Shown piece after piece: positions 14,561 to 25,576 of a stretch of DNA of 64,000 nucleotides (positions are counted from its first letter, which is position 1; each line of letters starts with the position of its first letter). A program made the translations under genes and the position numbers. The DNA lies in contig NC_092051.1 in NCBI RefSeq assembly GCF_003086295.3, positions 8,176,810-8,240,809 of the forward strand, written 5' to 3'. The stretch is from Arachis hypogaea (lineage: Eukaryota > Streptophyta > Magnoliopsida > Fabales > Fabaceae). The notes under the pieces are model-generated. The model saw only the letters and a list, made by a program, of their open reading frames with translations. It made no database searches and was not told the origin of the DNA.

Positions 14561-15861
14561 TTACAGAATCCTCATCAAAAGCAACATTCCTAATATTTCC
14601 TTCCCCCCAAACTCAACATCTTCAAGAAATCTCGCATTTTCCGTTTCAAAAATAGACCTTGATGCAGGATTGTAAAACTTGTACCCCCGTGAACGCTCAG
14701 CGTAGCCAACAAAGTAGCAACTAATTGCCCTTAAGTCCAATTTTCTTTCATGCGGCCTATAAGGTCGCGCCTCAGCTGGACATCCCCAAATATGCAAATG
14801 CTTTATACTGGGCATTTTTCCAGTCCAAATTTCATATGGGGTTTTGTTAACTGCTTTGCTTGGCACCCTATTAAGGATGTACACTGCGGTCTTTAAGGCT
14901 TCTTCCCAGAGTGATTCAAGCAAGGAAGAATGACTAATCATATTTCTCACCATGTCCTTAAGAGTTTGGTTCCTTCGCTCTGCAACACCATTCATGCTAG
15001 GTTTGCCTGACATGGTGTATTGCGGAACATACCACACTCCTCTAGAAAAAGAGTAGAAGGCCCGGGACGTTGCTCACCTGAACCATCATATCTTCCGTAG
15101 TATTCACCACCACGATCAGATTTGACAGCTTTAATTTTCTTTTCAAGTTAAAGTTCAACTTCAGCTTTGAAAGACTTGAAAACATCCAAGGCTTGGAACT
15201 TTTCATGAATTAAATATAGATACCCGTAACGAGAGTAATCATCTATGAACGTAATAAAATACCGTTGTCCATTCCAAGAGACAGTAGAAAATGTGCCACA
15301 TATATCGGTATGTATCAGTTCTAAGACATCTTTAGTTCTCTCGGCACCTAATTTCCTTTCGTTTGTCGTTTTTCCCTTTATGCACTCAATACAGACTTCA
15401 AAGTCCACCAAATTTAGGGGTCCAAGAATTCCATCCGACACGAGCCTCTGAATTCTCTGTTTAGAGATGTGACCTAGGCGTTTGTGCCATAATGATGTCG
15501 AATTCTCATTTAGTTTTCGTTTTGTACCCGTTTGCAGTATTTTATTATTATAGGAATTTAAGTTAAGCCTATATAAATTATCCACCAAATGACCAAAGCA
15601 AATTTTATTCGAATTATAAACGAGACTGACTTTATTGTCTTCGAACGAACAAAAATAATCTGATTTGTCCAAACGAGAAATAGAAACCAAATTCCATCTA
15701 AGTGACGGTACATAAAATGTCTCTAATAAATCCAAGTAAAATCTACTCGTGGAACATAATCTAAAGGTTCCTATAGCTTTGACTGCAACTATATTGCCGT
15801 CTGCCACGTAAATGTATCTTTCAACATCACTTGGCGGTCGGCTCCACAAGCAACCCTGCAT
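14561..15861 (-). pseudogene. copia GAG-pre-integrase and integrase remnant
   Basis: The frame from 15861 holds the zinc-binding LWHKRLGHISKQRI...CIECIKGK and the start of the integrase core, HTDICGTF...YFITFIDDYSRYGYLY (two catalytic Asp). After a break near 15040-15148 it continues in [20 protein letters not shown] (third catalytic residue, Glu) and the C-terminal [24 protein letters not shown] block. Stops and small indels separate the pieces. Confidence 0.88.
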
Positions 15862-15984
15862 AGTAACACTTACATGAGTAGTAGCAGCAAAATCTACTCA
15901 CCAAGTATCAACAGGTGCATAACTTAAACTAGCCTCAGAACAAACGAAAGTAAGAATTATATCCTTCTTTACACGTCAGGTGGC

Positions 15985-16737
15985 ATATTTGGTACAATCC
16001 TTCTTCATGTGTCCCACCTTCTTACAGAAGAAATAAGTTGAAACTTGATCTTATTTCTTAACCTTTTTCAGCTGAGAAGGCACATCCGCAGTAGTATCAC
16101 GCTTTCTTTTATACTGAGAAGATGAAGGCATGTGAGCACTTTCAGTCTTATCTTGCTGTAGCCTCTCTTCTTCTTGCACACAGTGAGATATAAGCTCATT
16201 TAAGGACCAAGTGTCCTTCAGAGTGTCATAACTCACTTTGAATTACCTAAAGTGTGCAGGAAAGGAAATCAAAATGAAATGCATGAGTAAATCTTCAGAC
16301 AACTCTAACTTTAGTGCTTTCAATTTTGAAGCAAGATGAGACATTTCCATAATGTACTCCCTTATGTTCCCTTTACCTTTATACCTCATGGAGACAAGTT
16401 TGCTCAAAATACTACTTGCCTCCGCCTTTTTATTCTTAGTAAAGAATTTTTCAACATCCTTTAGGAACTGTTTGGCATCTTTATCCTCAGTAATTGAGTC
16501 CCGAAACGCTTCAGGAATTGAGCGTTTCATGATCATAATGCTCATTCGATTGGAAGTGGGTTTCTCCTCTCGAAGAACTATATCTAGATCCATACAATCG
16601 AAGATAAACTCCACGGTATCCTTCCAAACTTTAAAGTTTGAACCATTCGGCATAGAAATACTGCTAATTTGTGCAGAAACATTGGTAGCTGAAGCCATAG
16701 TTTCTGGATTAGAACAAAAAGAACATGCAGTAAACAT
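15985..16737 (-). pseudogene. copia gag remnant
   Basis: A start at 16737 and an open frame to 16243 give 164 residues typical of copia gag (NGSNFKVWKDTVEFIFDCMD, MSIMIMKRSIPEAFRDSI). After a frame break the SLNELISHCVQEEERLQ block follows. Near 15990-16035 a zinc knuckle reads YFFCKKVGHMKKDC; the first Cys of the CCHC set is Tyr, so zinc binding would be lost. Confidence 0.85.
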
Positions 16738-16870
16738 TAGTTAATTAATGAGAAAAAATATCCATATTAAGATATCTAGCACAACATTAATTTTCAATCT
16801 TTGGATAGAAAAATTAACTGTAAGTGATACTCTCATTGCAGTAATCAAATATTGTCAAAATTCCTGTCAC

Positions 16871-17452
16871 ACACTAAGCCTTTCTTTGGACCGACTTAAT
16901 GCGCACATGGAAACTTAAACTTCACAACCTATTTATTACCGCATATATTTTCTATTAATTGGCCAAACAATAACCTTCCTTTGGGCCGATTATTGACCGC
17001 ATAATTAAGAAAATAAATAAAAATGTGCAATACTTATTATTTGGCCAAACAATAAACTTCTTTGGGGCGATTATTGTCCGCATAAATAATAAACATTACT
17101 TTATTCTTAATTAGTTACCCAAACATGTATTTACCATCAATATGTGTATACAATTCGACCAAATATAGACTTTTCTTTGGGCTGACTAATATTCGCATGA
17201 ATTACATATCACCATATTCCTAATGTTTTAAATAAATCAATTTTCACAAAAGAGGCTACTTCAACAGCATAATGTTCAATCAATTTATTCCAAAACCAAA
17301 TCTTTATAAAATAAATGGGTATACTAATCCAAATTGTTACAAATTTTTTTATGTAATAATTAAATAATATTTTTATTATTCAAATATTATTAATATATAC
17401 ACATAATTTGACCAAATATAAATCTCTTTTTGGATTGATTAATATTCACATA
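16871..17452 (-). repeat. five degenerate ~43-bp repeats in the copia leader
   Basis: Copies near 16871-16905, 16961-17003, 17043-17085, 17157-17200 and 17409-17452 share the core gccaaacaataa-N-ttctttgggccgatta and gaccgcata. Copies two and three have complementary flanks (aataa and ttatt) that could fold as hairpins with the C/T-rich centre as loop. They sit between the 5' LTR and gag. Confidence 0.6.
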
Positions 17453-17676
17453 AGTTATTATACCTAATAATCATTATATCCCAAAAAAGATTATTAATCA
17501 ATTTTATTCCAATTAATGGTACACAAACAGATCGGAGACGATCAAAGATTAGCAATAGTTTATTACTATTTAAAAAACAAATCAATTTATTACTTAAAAA
17601 AAAAATTTTGCTAAACTAATAAAAGAAAGACCGTCTCATGTAAAATATATACATGTCTCAATATATAATCAAATAA

Positions 17677-17678
<2 letters not shown>

Positions 17679-17719
<41 letters not shown>

Positions 17720-17839
17720 TAATATACATATATGATTAATATACATATATTTATATATATACCAAAGTAACCCAAACGGCGACATATTATATATGTGAAA
17801 CAATACCAAAAAAACACATATATGCACACAGTCGCAACA

Positions 17840-17895
<56 letters not shown>
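17679..17895. repeat. two (TA)n microsatellites
   Basis: TA tracts at 17679-17716 and 17844-17895, in the retrotransposon leader. Confidence 0.95.
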
Positions 17896-17898
<3 letters not shown>

Positions 17899-17996
17899 AT
17901 ATCATAATGTAATATGTAACGCATATATATATTGATCCAGAGAAAATAAAAATGGAATATTTTGATGATTAAATTATGGATGGCTTTGATATCACT

Positions 17997-18548
17997 CGTT
18001 GGAATAAATAAATTTCATTAATCTAGATCATCCATGTTGAATCACCAAAAAATATAATATAATGCGGAAACTTACCTTTACTCATAAGAGTCAGAAATTG
18101 ATGGAAGAATTTGGATCTTGTGGTTCTTTCGATCTTCCTCAACCAAAGCTTTTTGTATTCTTAGGCCGCTGAACTGTAACTCTTTTGATGGGGAAAAAGC
18201 AACAAAGGCGGCTTTGGTATACTGTGGACCGAAACTCTGAAGGTCTATTTATATTTGAGCATGACATCATTAAATCCTAAAACCCAAATAAAATAGTATC
18301 TAAAACCCAAAAAATAATATATCTAAAATCCAAAAAAGATAATTATCTAAGGAACAAAAGATAATATCTAGTTTTATTCTCGTTTAATTCCAAATCAAAA
18401 GTAATAATGACTTATTCAATTAGTATTTATAACAATAAATGAGATCATCATTATATAAGTCATTTAATTTAAAATAGCATAATTTGTGATTATAATTAAT
18501 ATATGTATTGCCCACAAATAAATTAAGAAATTAAATAATTTCCTAACA
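17997..18548 (-). repeat. 5' LTR of the minus-strand copia element
   Basis: 552 bp, the partner of 12370-12922. Its inner edge reads CGTTGG instead of TGTTGG, one change at the LTR/primer-site junction. Confidence 0.9.
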
Positions 18549-20077
18549 TAACATTGATGGCGGCAATAACAACCATTATCATCGTCTCTAGATATACACA
18601 TATGTACAGGAACAAGCCATATTTAACTAGGTTTTTTTTTTCATTATAAATTAAAAAAAAACTATTATTTCTCCAATAAAAATATGGCGTATTCCTGTAT
18701 ACTCCTACATACTTTGAAGAGGATGATAGTGAAATTTAAGAATTTGAATTAGTCATTTTTTTTAAATTTAAAATTGAGTTCTCCGGGAGCTAGCCGAACT
18801 CTATAAAAAAATTATAGAGTTCGACGGGTGCGGCAAAATTGTTTTAGAAAAAAAATCGTATTTGAAAAATTAAGGTTAAAAAATGAGATTTTGAAAAATA
18901 ATAAATTTTTTATTTTATTTTAGTGAAAAATCCAAAGTTTCGAGCCAGACTTTGGAGTATTAAAAACAAGTTAAAAAATTGGATCGACTGATTAGATCGG
19001 TTTAACCACAAACCAAATACTTTTTACATTTTAGTTTAGCATAAAAAATTACTACATTTAAAACTGTTTACAAACTGTTAAACCGGCCAAAAATCGGTCG
19101 ATCAGACCAAATTCAAACTCAGTCGGTTTTCATAAAATATTTGTTTGGATTATTTTATTTTATTTTATATAAGACAAATAAAAAGACAAAAAAAATTATA
19201 CAAGACCATTGTATAAAGAAACGTGATAGACATATAACGTATTTTTTTATTAGTTTAAATTTAAAAATAATTTTATAACATCTTTTTAAACATGAATAAT
19301 TAACTTAAAAAAAATTTTAAGCCACTTTAATTATTTGGCAATTTTCTTTATTTTATTTAACTAACATAGTAGACATTAATTAAAAATATTTGATCCTTTA
19401 ACTTTTATTCTGTATGGGTTTTATCACATATTTTTCTTTTCTTTCAAAATTCTTTAATTGGTTATTGGTGTAGTTTATCTGAAATAAATATGTTTTACCC
19501 TTTGAATTGTCTCATTCTAACTTTTTTATATTTATAATCTAACTTTTTTATTTATATTTTTTTTTATTATCCACGGTATCTTTCAATCTAAAGCAGGAGC
19601 AGGGACAGAGTTAGCATAAAATTTGGGGAGGAACAAAAGTTTAATTTTTGAATGTAAAGAGATCAAAATAAAATTTTTTAGCAGGTTAAACCAAAATTTA
19701 CACACAATTTATAAGAAAAAATTAAAATCCAGAGACGAGTAGTGTTTTATCTAAAGAACCTAAGACTTATGACCAATGACATTTGATGTAGTATTTTAAA
19801 TTTAGAAGATATTTTAAAGTTTATATTAGACTATTTTAAAGTATAGGTAAACAATGAAAAAATTAAACAATATAAACAATAAATATATCGGATGTTCATT
19901 TTACTAGTATACGGATAGTTATTTTAATATTAAAATTTAGAGGATTAATTTGGAGGTGTAATGTGTTTTTATTTGATTAGTAGTTGTTCATATTGTTCAA
20001 CAAAGTTATTGTCCCCTAGCATTCCCCATAATTTATTTATTATTTTAATATAAAATAATTTTTGGGAGAAGAGTGTA
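18549..20077. other. AT-rich spacer upstream of the GT61 gene
   Basis: No gene is seen. A short inverted block 'gagttctccgggagctagcc' and 'atagagttcgacgggtgcgg' lies at 18777-18835. A second, 'gatcggtttaacc' and 'aaaccggccaaaaatcggtc', lies at 18993-19100. The missing N-terminal exon of the GT61 gene is not found here. Confidence 0.45.
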
Positions 20078-21158
20078 ATGGAGACCATTGACGAGCTAAA
20101 CCTCATCTCAAAGAGAGTGAATTTTGGTAATTCAGGCCATGGTTGTGATGTCAAACATGATGTCCCGGCCGTGTTCTTCTCAAATGGGGGCTATACCGGC
20201 AATGTGTACCACGAATTCAACGATGGAATCATTCCTTTGTACATTACCTCCCAGCATTTCAACAAGAAGGTTGTGTTTGTGATCCTTGAATATCACAATT
20301 GGTGGATCACCAAGTACGGAGACATTCTTTCTCACCTTTCGGATTATCCGGCCATCGATTTTAGAGGAGACAACAGGACTCATTGCTTCCCTGAAGCCAT
20401 TGTTGGCCTTAGAATCCATGATGAGCTCACGGTGGATTCGGCTTTGATGCAAAGGAACAAGAGCATTGTTGACTTTAGAAACCTTCTCGATAAGGCCTAT
20501 TGGCCGCGGATTCATGGATTGATTCAAGATGAAGAAAGGGAAGCACAAGAAAAGTTAAGAAAACAAATGTCTTCATCCCCATCATCAGAATCGGAACCAG
20601 AATCAGAATCTCCACAGAAACAAGAGTACATAATTAAGCAAAAAGTACAAGAGAATCCTTTGAAGAAACCCAAGTTGGTTATTCTCTCTAGAGACAAATC
20701 AAGAGAAGTAACAAATGAAAATTCTATGGTTAAAATGGCTGAGGAAATCGGCTTTGAAGTCGAAGTCTTGAAGCCAGACAGAACAACAGAATTGGCCAAG
20801 ATTTATAGGTCACTGAATGCAAGTGATGTGATGATCGGCGTCCACGGCGCAGCAATGACACATTTCTTGTTCTTGAGGCCTGGCTCAGTGTTCATTCAAG
20901 TTGTTCCTTTGGCACAACTTTGCAGAAACATATTATGGTGAACCTGCAAGAAAACTTGGTTTGAAGTACATTGGCTATGAAATTCAGATTAGAGAGAGTT
21001 CTTTGTATGAGAAATATGATAAGAATGATCCTGTTCTAAGGGACCCCCAAAGCATCACAAAGAAAGGTTGGGAATTCACAAAGAAGATTTATCTTGATAG
21101 CCAAAATGTTGTGTTTGGTCTCAGAGGATTTAGAAAAAGGTTGCAGCATGCTCAATAA
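20078..21158 (+). pseudogene. glycosyltransferase family 61 gene, truncated and frameshifted
   Basis: GT61 enzymes are Golgi type II membrane proteins that add xylose, arabinose or GlcNAc to cell-wall xylan or glycans. The frame from METIDELNLISKR at 20078 reads DVPAVFFSNGGYTGNVYHEFNDGIIPL, then CFPEAIVGL, LVILSRDKSRE, and the family hallmark GVHGAAMTHFLFLRPGSVF. At about 20910-20923, where relatives read VPLGTxWAAETYYGEPA, bases are missing (net -2 or -5), and the frame ends at 20941. The rest (AETYYGEPARKLGLKYIGYE ... ITKKGWEFTKKIY) continues in the next frame to 21158. The N-terminal membrane anchor and stem exon is absent; the in-frame stop at 20051 and a possible AG just upstream of the ATG suggest a lost first exon. 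Residues around 165-185 form a Ser/Glu/Pro-rich insert. If the frameshift were a sequencing error, the gene would still lack its anchor. Confidence 0.75.
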
Positions 21159-21217
21159 TAATTTTTTTTCAATTTGTTCTTTTGTTTCATTTTACTTCTC
21201 TATGTTCATTCTTTGAA

Positions 21218-21570
21218 ATGTAGAAAGAAAGAAAGATTACATTTTTTTTAGTATTGAGCATATTATACAGCAAAATACTTAAAAATGAATTATAGAATGT
21301 GTAAGTATAAGAGCAACAACTTTCCATTTTGGTATTAATAAATTAAGGATTTAATTTGTAAATTTAATTCTGATACATAATACATGTATCTAATTAAGTA
21401 ACACCACATAGTAAAAATAACTACCTTTTACACTAATCGAGTGAATAGTTATCTAAAAAAACATATGATTGTACGAAACATGTACTCTTAATTTAAATTT
21501 ATTGATGAGTTTTAGTATCTTACACAAATATTTGACTTAACTGTTCAATATTTTTTAAGTTGGTACAATA
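21218..21570. repeat. GT61 3'-flank sequence, copy 1 of 3
   Basis: It shares long ordered similarity with 28797-29125 (attgag-atattatacagcaaaatac, then 'gagcaacaactttccatttt', then 'agtaacaccacatagtaaaa') and, for its second half, with 23990-24160. Confidence 0.75.
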
Positions 21571-22048
21571 AAATTCAGTTTTTATTCAGCCTTTAAATTT
21601 AATATTTTATTATTTTAATTTTTTAATTAATCATATTTTCTATTTTTAAGAAATCACTTTTATTTTTAATATTTATCACTATAAAATTTGTAACCATTTG
21701 CAATACATTAATTTTTTGCAAACAAACCATAAAAGTAATAAAACTTGTAACAACTTTTTGTGTACTAATTTTTAAAAAATCATTAAAGTTTTCAAAATTA
21801 ATTAAACTCACTTCAATTATTTTTTTATTCAAAACATTTAAAACTCATGTCAAAAAGACAAAAACACATCTAAAATTAAATAAACATAATCACATTTAAA
21901 ATTATGTATTAACATATCTAAATTATTGTCATTATAGTTCTAAATTATATATTGAACACAGAAAAAAATTAAATTCAAATACACATTCAAAATTATAAGA
22001 ATGCATCCTAAATATTTTATTAACACATTCAAAACTCAAGTAAAAAAA

Positions 22049-22109
<61 letters not shown>

Positions 22110-22146
22110 ACATAATGAACAACGTAAACACATCCAAAATTAAGTA
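21571..22146. other. AT-rich spacer with (TA)n microsatellite
   Basis: No gene is seen. A TA tract of about 27 units occupies 22051-22104. Confidence 0.6.
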
Positions 22147-22155
22147 TAAATTTAT

Positions 22156-23398
22156 GGTGAATACTACCCAACTCCTCTAAAATAACATATAAGTTACCTT
22201 TCATTATATGTCACATTGTAATTGGTCCTTATCTTAACCATAGTTGGGGCGCCAACGTCATCGCCATCTACTGCCCTCCCACACAACATTTCTTCCCAGT
22301 ATAGCCAGCGCCTCTTTTTGCCATGGATCACTTCTTACCCACATAATTAATGGTTAATTTGGTTATTAAATTTTTTTATTAAAAAAATATATCTTTATTT
22401 AATTACGTGATAGAACATATATTTATATGTAAAATATAATATAATAAAATAAATCTATTCAAAGTATTTAAAAGTATAATTAAAATCATGAACATACAAA
22501 TATAATAATAAAATTTGTACTCCAAACAAATAAACATATTTTTTTATCATACATATATTATTTAAAAAATAAATATATTATTAAAATTAATAACAGAAAT
22601 TTAAAATGATAAAATTCAACTTTTTTACCTAATTTTTTATAGTATTTTTATTTTTTTAATTTTTAATTTATTAGTACTTTATTATTTAATTAATAATTAA
22701 ACAAATTATTTTTATGAAAATTTATTTTTTGTATTATATTAGAGAAGAAACCAATATAACAGTTTAAAAAATAAATTGTATAAATATTTAAGAGATAAAT
22801 ATGAAATACATACCTAAGTAATGTTTAGTTTGGTTATTAAATTTTTTTATTAAAACAATTTTTTATTTAATTACACGATAGAACATATATTCATATGTAA
22901 AATATAATATAATAACTCTATTTAAAGTACTTAAAAGTATAATTAAAATCAGAAAAAATATATTTTTATCGCACATAAATTATTTTAAAAAAAAATAAAT
23001 TGTTAAAATTAATAACACAAATTTAAAATGATAAAATCTAACTTTCTTACAAGTATTTTTTATAGTGTTTTTATTCTTTTAATTTTTAATTTATTCGTAC
23101 TTTATTATTTAATTATATTTTACATATAAATATATGTTCCATCACGTAATTAAATAAAGATATGTTTTTTTAATAAAAAAATTTAATAACCAAATTAATC
23201 ATTAATTATGTGAGTAAGAAGTGATCTATGGCAAAAAGAGGCGCTGACTATACTGAGAAGAGAGGTTGTGTGGGAGGACAGTAGATGGCGATGACGTTGA
23301 CGCCCCAACTATGGTTAAGATAAGGACCAATTATAATGTGACACATAATGAAGGGTAACTTACATGTTATTTTTAGAGGGGGTTGGGTAGCATTCACC
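22156..23398. mobile_element. foldback/MULE-like element with ~290-bp inverted ends
   Basis: The left end GGTGAATACTACCC is matched by GGGTAGCATTCACC at the right, and the inverted arms run from 22156 to about 22445 and from about 23110 to 23398. The 9-bp TAAATTTAT flanks both sides (22147-22155 and 23399-23407), the target size of Mutator-like elements. The arms hold a less AT-rich block ('ggcgccaacgtcatcgccat'). The interior contains a direct repeat of the 'tggttattaaattttttta' segment and no ORF. Confidence 0.85.
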
Positions 23399-23407
23399 TA
23401 AATTTAT

Positions 23408-24689
23408 ATGTGTACATAAGAATATAATAAACAACATAAACACATCTAAAATTATAAGAATGGATTCTTAAGAGTGATGAGAAAAAAACAGAACAACAGA
23501 ATAAAGCTTAAAATGACAAAGAAAGAAAATGAAAAGATAGAAAAATAGAATAGATTCTATGAGAAAAAGAAAAGTAGAAAACACAGTAAACGCAAAAAAG
23601 AGAGGAGGTTAATGAGAAGGGGAATGAATGAATTGAAACCCAGGCTGCTTGCTTCCATTTATAGACTAAGCAACAGGAGCGCCAACACGAGTTTATGGGT
23701 ATTTCACAACATAGGAAAATGAATTTTGAATTTTAATTAATTTGATTTTTGTATGTATATTTAAATCGTAATATATTAATAATTAAATATATTAAATTTA
23801 AAACCGAAATTTAAAATTGAAATTTAAATTTTAAATTTTAATTTTATTTAATTTGTATTTTAAATGTGTATTTAATTTTAAAAAAATATTAAATTTATTT
23901 ATAATTTTTAGATGTGTTTGTTTTATTTATTTTTTAAATTATTGTAATAAAAGGTTGAATATTGTACAACTTTTAAAGGATACTTAGTTAAATTGGTATT
24001 TAATTAGGTAATGCCACGTAGTAAAAATAACTATCTTTCACACTAACCACGGAAATGGTTATCAAAATTAAACTCTTAATTTAAATTTATTGATTAATTT
24101 TAGTATCTTACACAAATATTTGATTAAACTGTTCAATATTTTTTAAGTTGGTACATAATTTGGTGTACAACAATCCCTACAATTTACTTAGTATCATTGT
24201 CTTGTTGTATGTTAATGTATCTTCCAAATACAAAATAAAAAAATATATTGGTCTACTACTTAAATGTTAAAATGATTTGTTTGAATCTAAATAACATATT
24301 ATTTTATTATTCAAAATATTAATGTGTGAGTTTGTATGATATTTGTAGCTGCATAAATTTGTTTATCAGGTTTAATGGGCATAATTATACCGATTTTTAC
24401 TATGAATTTAGGCTTAATTTAAACACATTTTGGTTACTTTCACCAATTCACTTGAATCTTATGATTTACACTTTTTTCAATTATTTCTCTATTTCCTTGA
24501 CCCATGCACTTATACTTAAATGACCTTACTCCTCATGTATTATGTCATTTTTCAATTTATGTGCAAGTTATATACTTATGTTTTGAAAGGTTCGACACAA
24601 CAAATGGAGCAGAGTACAAATAGAACCCACTAAATAAAGAAAAAACTATACAAAATTAAAATTTGATACCCCTGTCATCTTTGACATTG
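23408..24689. other. AT-rich spacer with GT61 flank copy
   Basis: A purine-rich stretch (aagaaagaaaatgaaaagat) lies at about 23516-23600. Sequence at 23990-24160 matches the GT61 3' flank. The rest shows no gene; the short ORF at 24326-24523 is AT-driven. Confidence 0.5.
23990..24160. repeat. GT61 3'-flank sequence, copy 2 of 3 (partial)
   Basis: It shares 'ctcttaatttaaatttattg' and 'gtatcttacacaaatatttg', then 'ctgttcaatattttttaagt', with 21395-21565 in the same order. Confidence 0.7.
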
Positions 24690-24697
24690 TCCTCAAC

Positions 24698-25239
24698 TAG
24701 GGCTGGCAATTCATACCCTACCCGCGGGTACCCAACCCGGTCCAACCCGTTCGGGTAGGGTAGGGTATGGTCCGGGTATGCCTGCGGGTAGGGTAGGGTA
24801 CGGGTTTAGGGTGTACCCTACCCTACCCTACCCGCACCTCAAATATATAACACATATTTTATGAAAATTAAGTATATAGTGAAAGAAATAAGAGTTGAAC
24901 CTACAACCTCTCTTATATAATGACTTACAATAAGTGAACAACCACTAAACTAGTTAGTCAATTTAGTAATTTAGAGTATTAGTTTGTTATTTTTTATGTT
25001 ATTAATATGTATAAAATTTGAAATGATTGAATTTTATATTTATTTTGAAAAAAATTGATATATCTGCGGGTAGGGTAGGGTAGGGTAGGGTTTAGAACTT
25101 TAGGGTGCGGGTAGAGTTAGGGTTGAGAGATTCTCAACCCGCGGGTAGGGTAGGGTAGAGTTTTAATAGAATTTTCAACCCGCGGGTAGGGTTAGGGTAG
25201 GGTCCAAACCCTACCCTACCCTACCCATTGCCAGCCCTA
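24698..25239. mobile_element. hAT-like non-autonomous element with GGGTAGGG arrays
   Basis: The termini are a near-perfect inverted repeat (TAGGGCTGGCAAT and ATTGCCAGCCCTA), and the 8-bp TCCTCAAC flanks both sides (24690-24697 and 25240-25247); both features fit hAT elements. Each end carries blocks of GGGTAGGG or CCCTACCC. The middle (24895-24965) holds a tRNA-like segment on the minus strand with A-box-like TAGTTTAGTGG and B-box-like GGTTCAACTC. Confidence 0.88.
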
Positions 25240-25576
25240 TCCTCAACAATAGAAAGGATCCACACATATTCACTCCTTGCAAGCTATATACTTGTAAAAC
25301 TTATCTTCACAAATATAATTTTGAATCTAAATCTTCTCTTAGTATAGTCCTGCATCAACAAAATATTCATCTATCTCACTATTTTTAGTCTTCACACTAG
25401 CTAATTGGAACTTTATCATGCATATTGTGAATAATGGAAAATATTTGTTGACAAACAATTTCCTTTGCTTAAAAAAAATGAAGAACAATGTAAATAAATA
25501 ATAAAATTAAAATTTATTAAATATCAAATATTGCACATCATCAAATCAAAGAAAGCAAAAAAACTAAGATCTATGT

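Larger units (their letters stand above)
12370..18548 (-). mobile_element. decayed full-length Ty1/copia retrotransposon, minus strand
   Basis: The element is 6.18 kb with LTRs at 12370-12922 and 17997-18548. It is flanked by TAGCA (12365-12369) and TAACA (18549-18553), a 5-bp target duplication with one change. On the minus strand a primer site resembling TGGTATCAGAGCC (read as TGATATCAAAGCC) follows the 5' LTR, and the polypurine tract AAGTGGGAGATTG precedes the 3' LTR. Domain order gag, protease region, integrase, RT, RNase H is copia-type. Stops, frameshifts and deletions break every domain. Confidence 0.92.

Noticed and set aside
16352..16744. 130-residue ORF antisense to gag
   Set aside because: Shadow of the gag frame; composition follows the opposite strand.
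17669..17905. 78-residue Ile/Tyr-rich ORF
   Set aside because: It is made of two (TA)n tracts in the retrotransposon leader.
21932..22204. 90-residue ORF on the minus strand
   Set aside because: The centre is translated (TA)n and the rest is AT-biased; no start context or family match.
24895..24965. tRNA gene on the minus strand
   Set aside because: Box-like motifs only; no complete cloverleaf and it lies inside a repeat.
24698..25239. interstitial telomeric repeat
   Set aside because: The unit is GGGTAGGG, not TTTAGGG, and inverted ends with 8-bp target repeats define a transposon.
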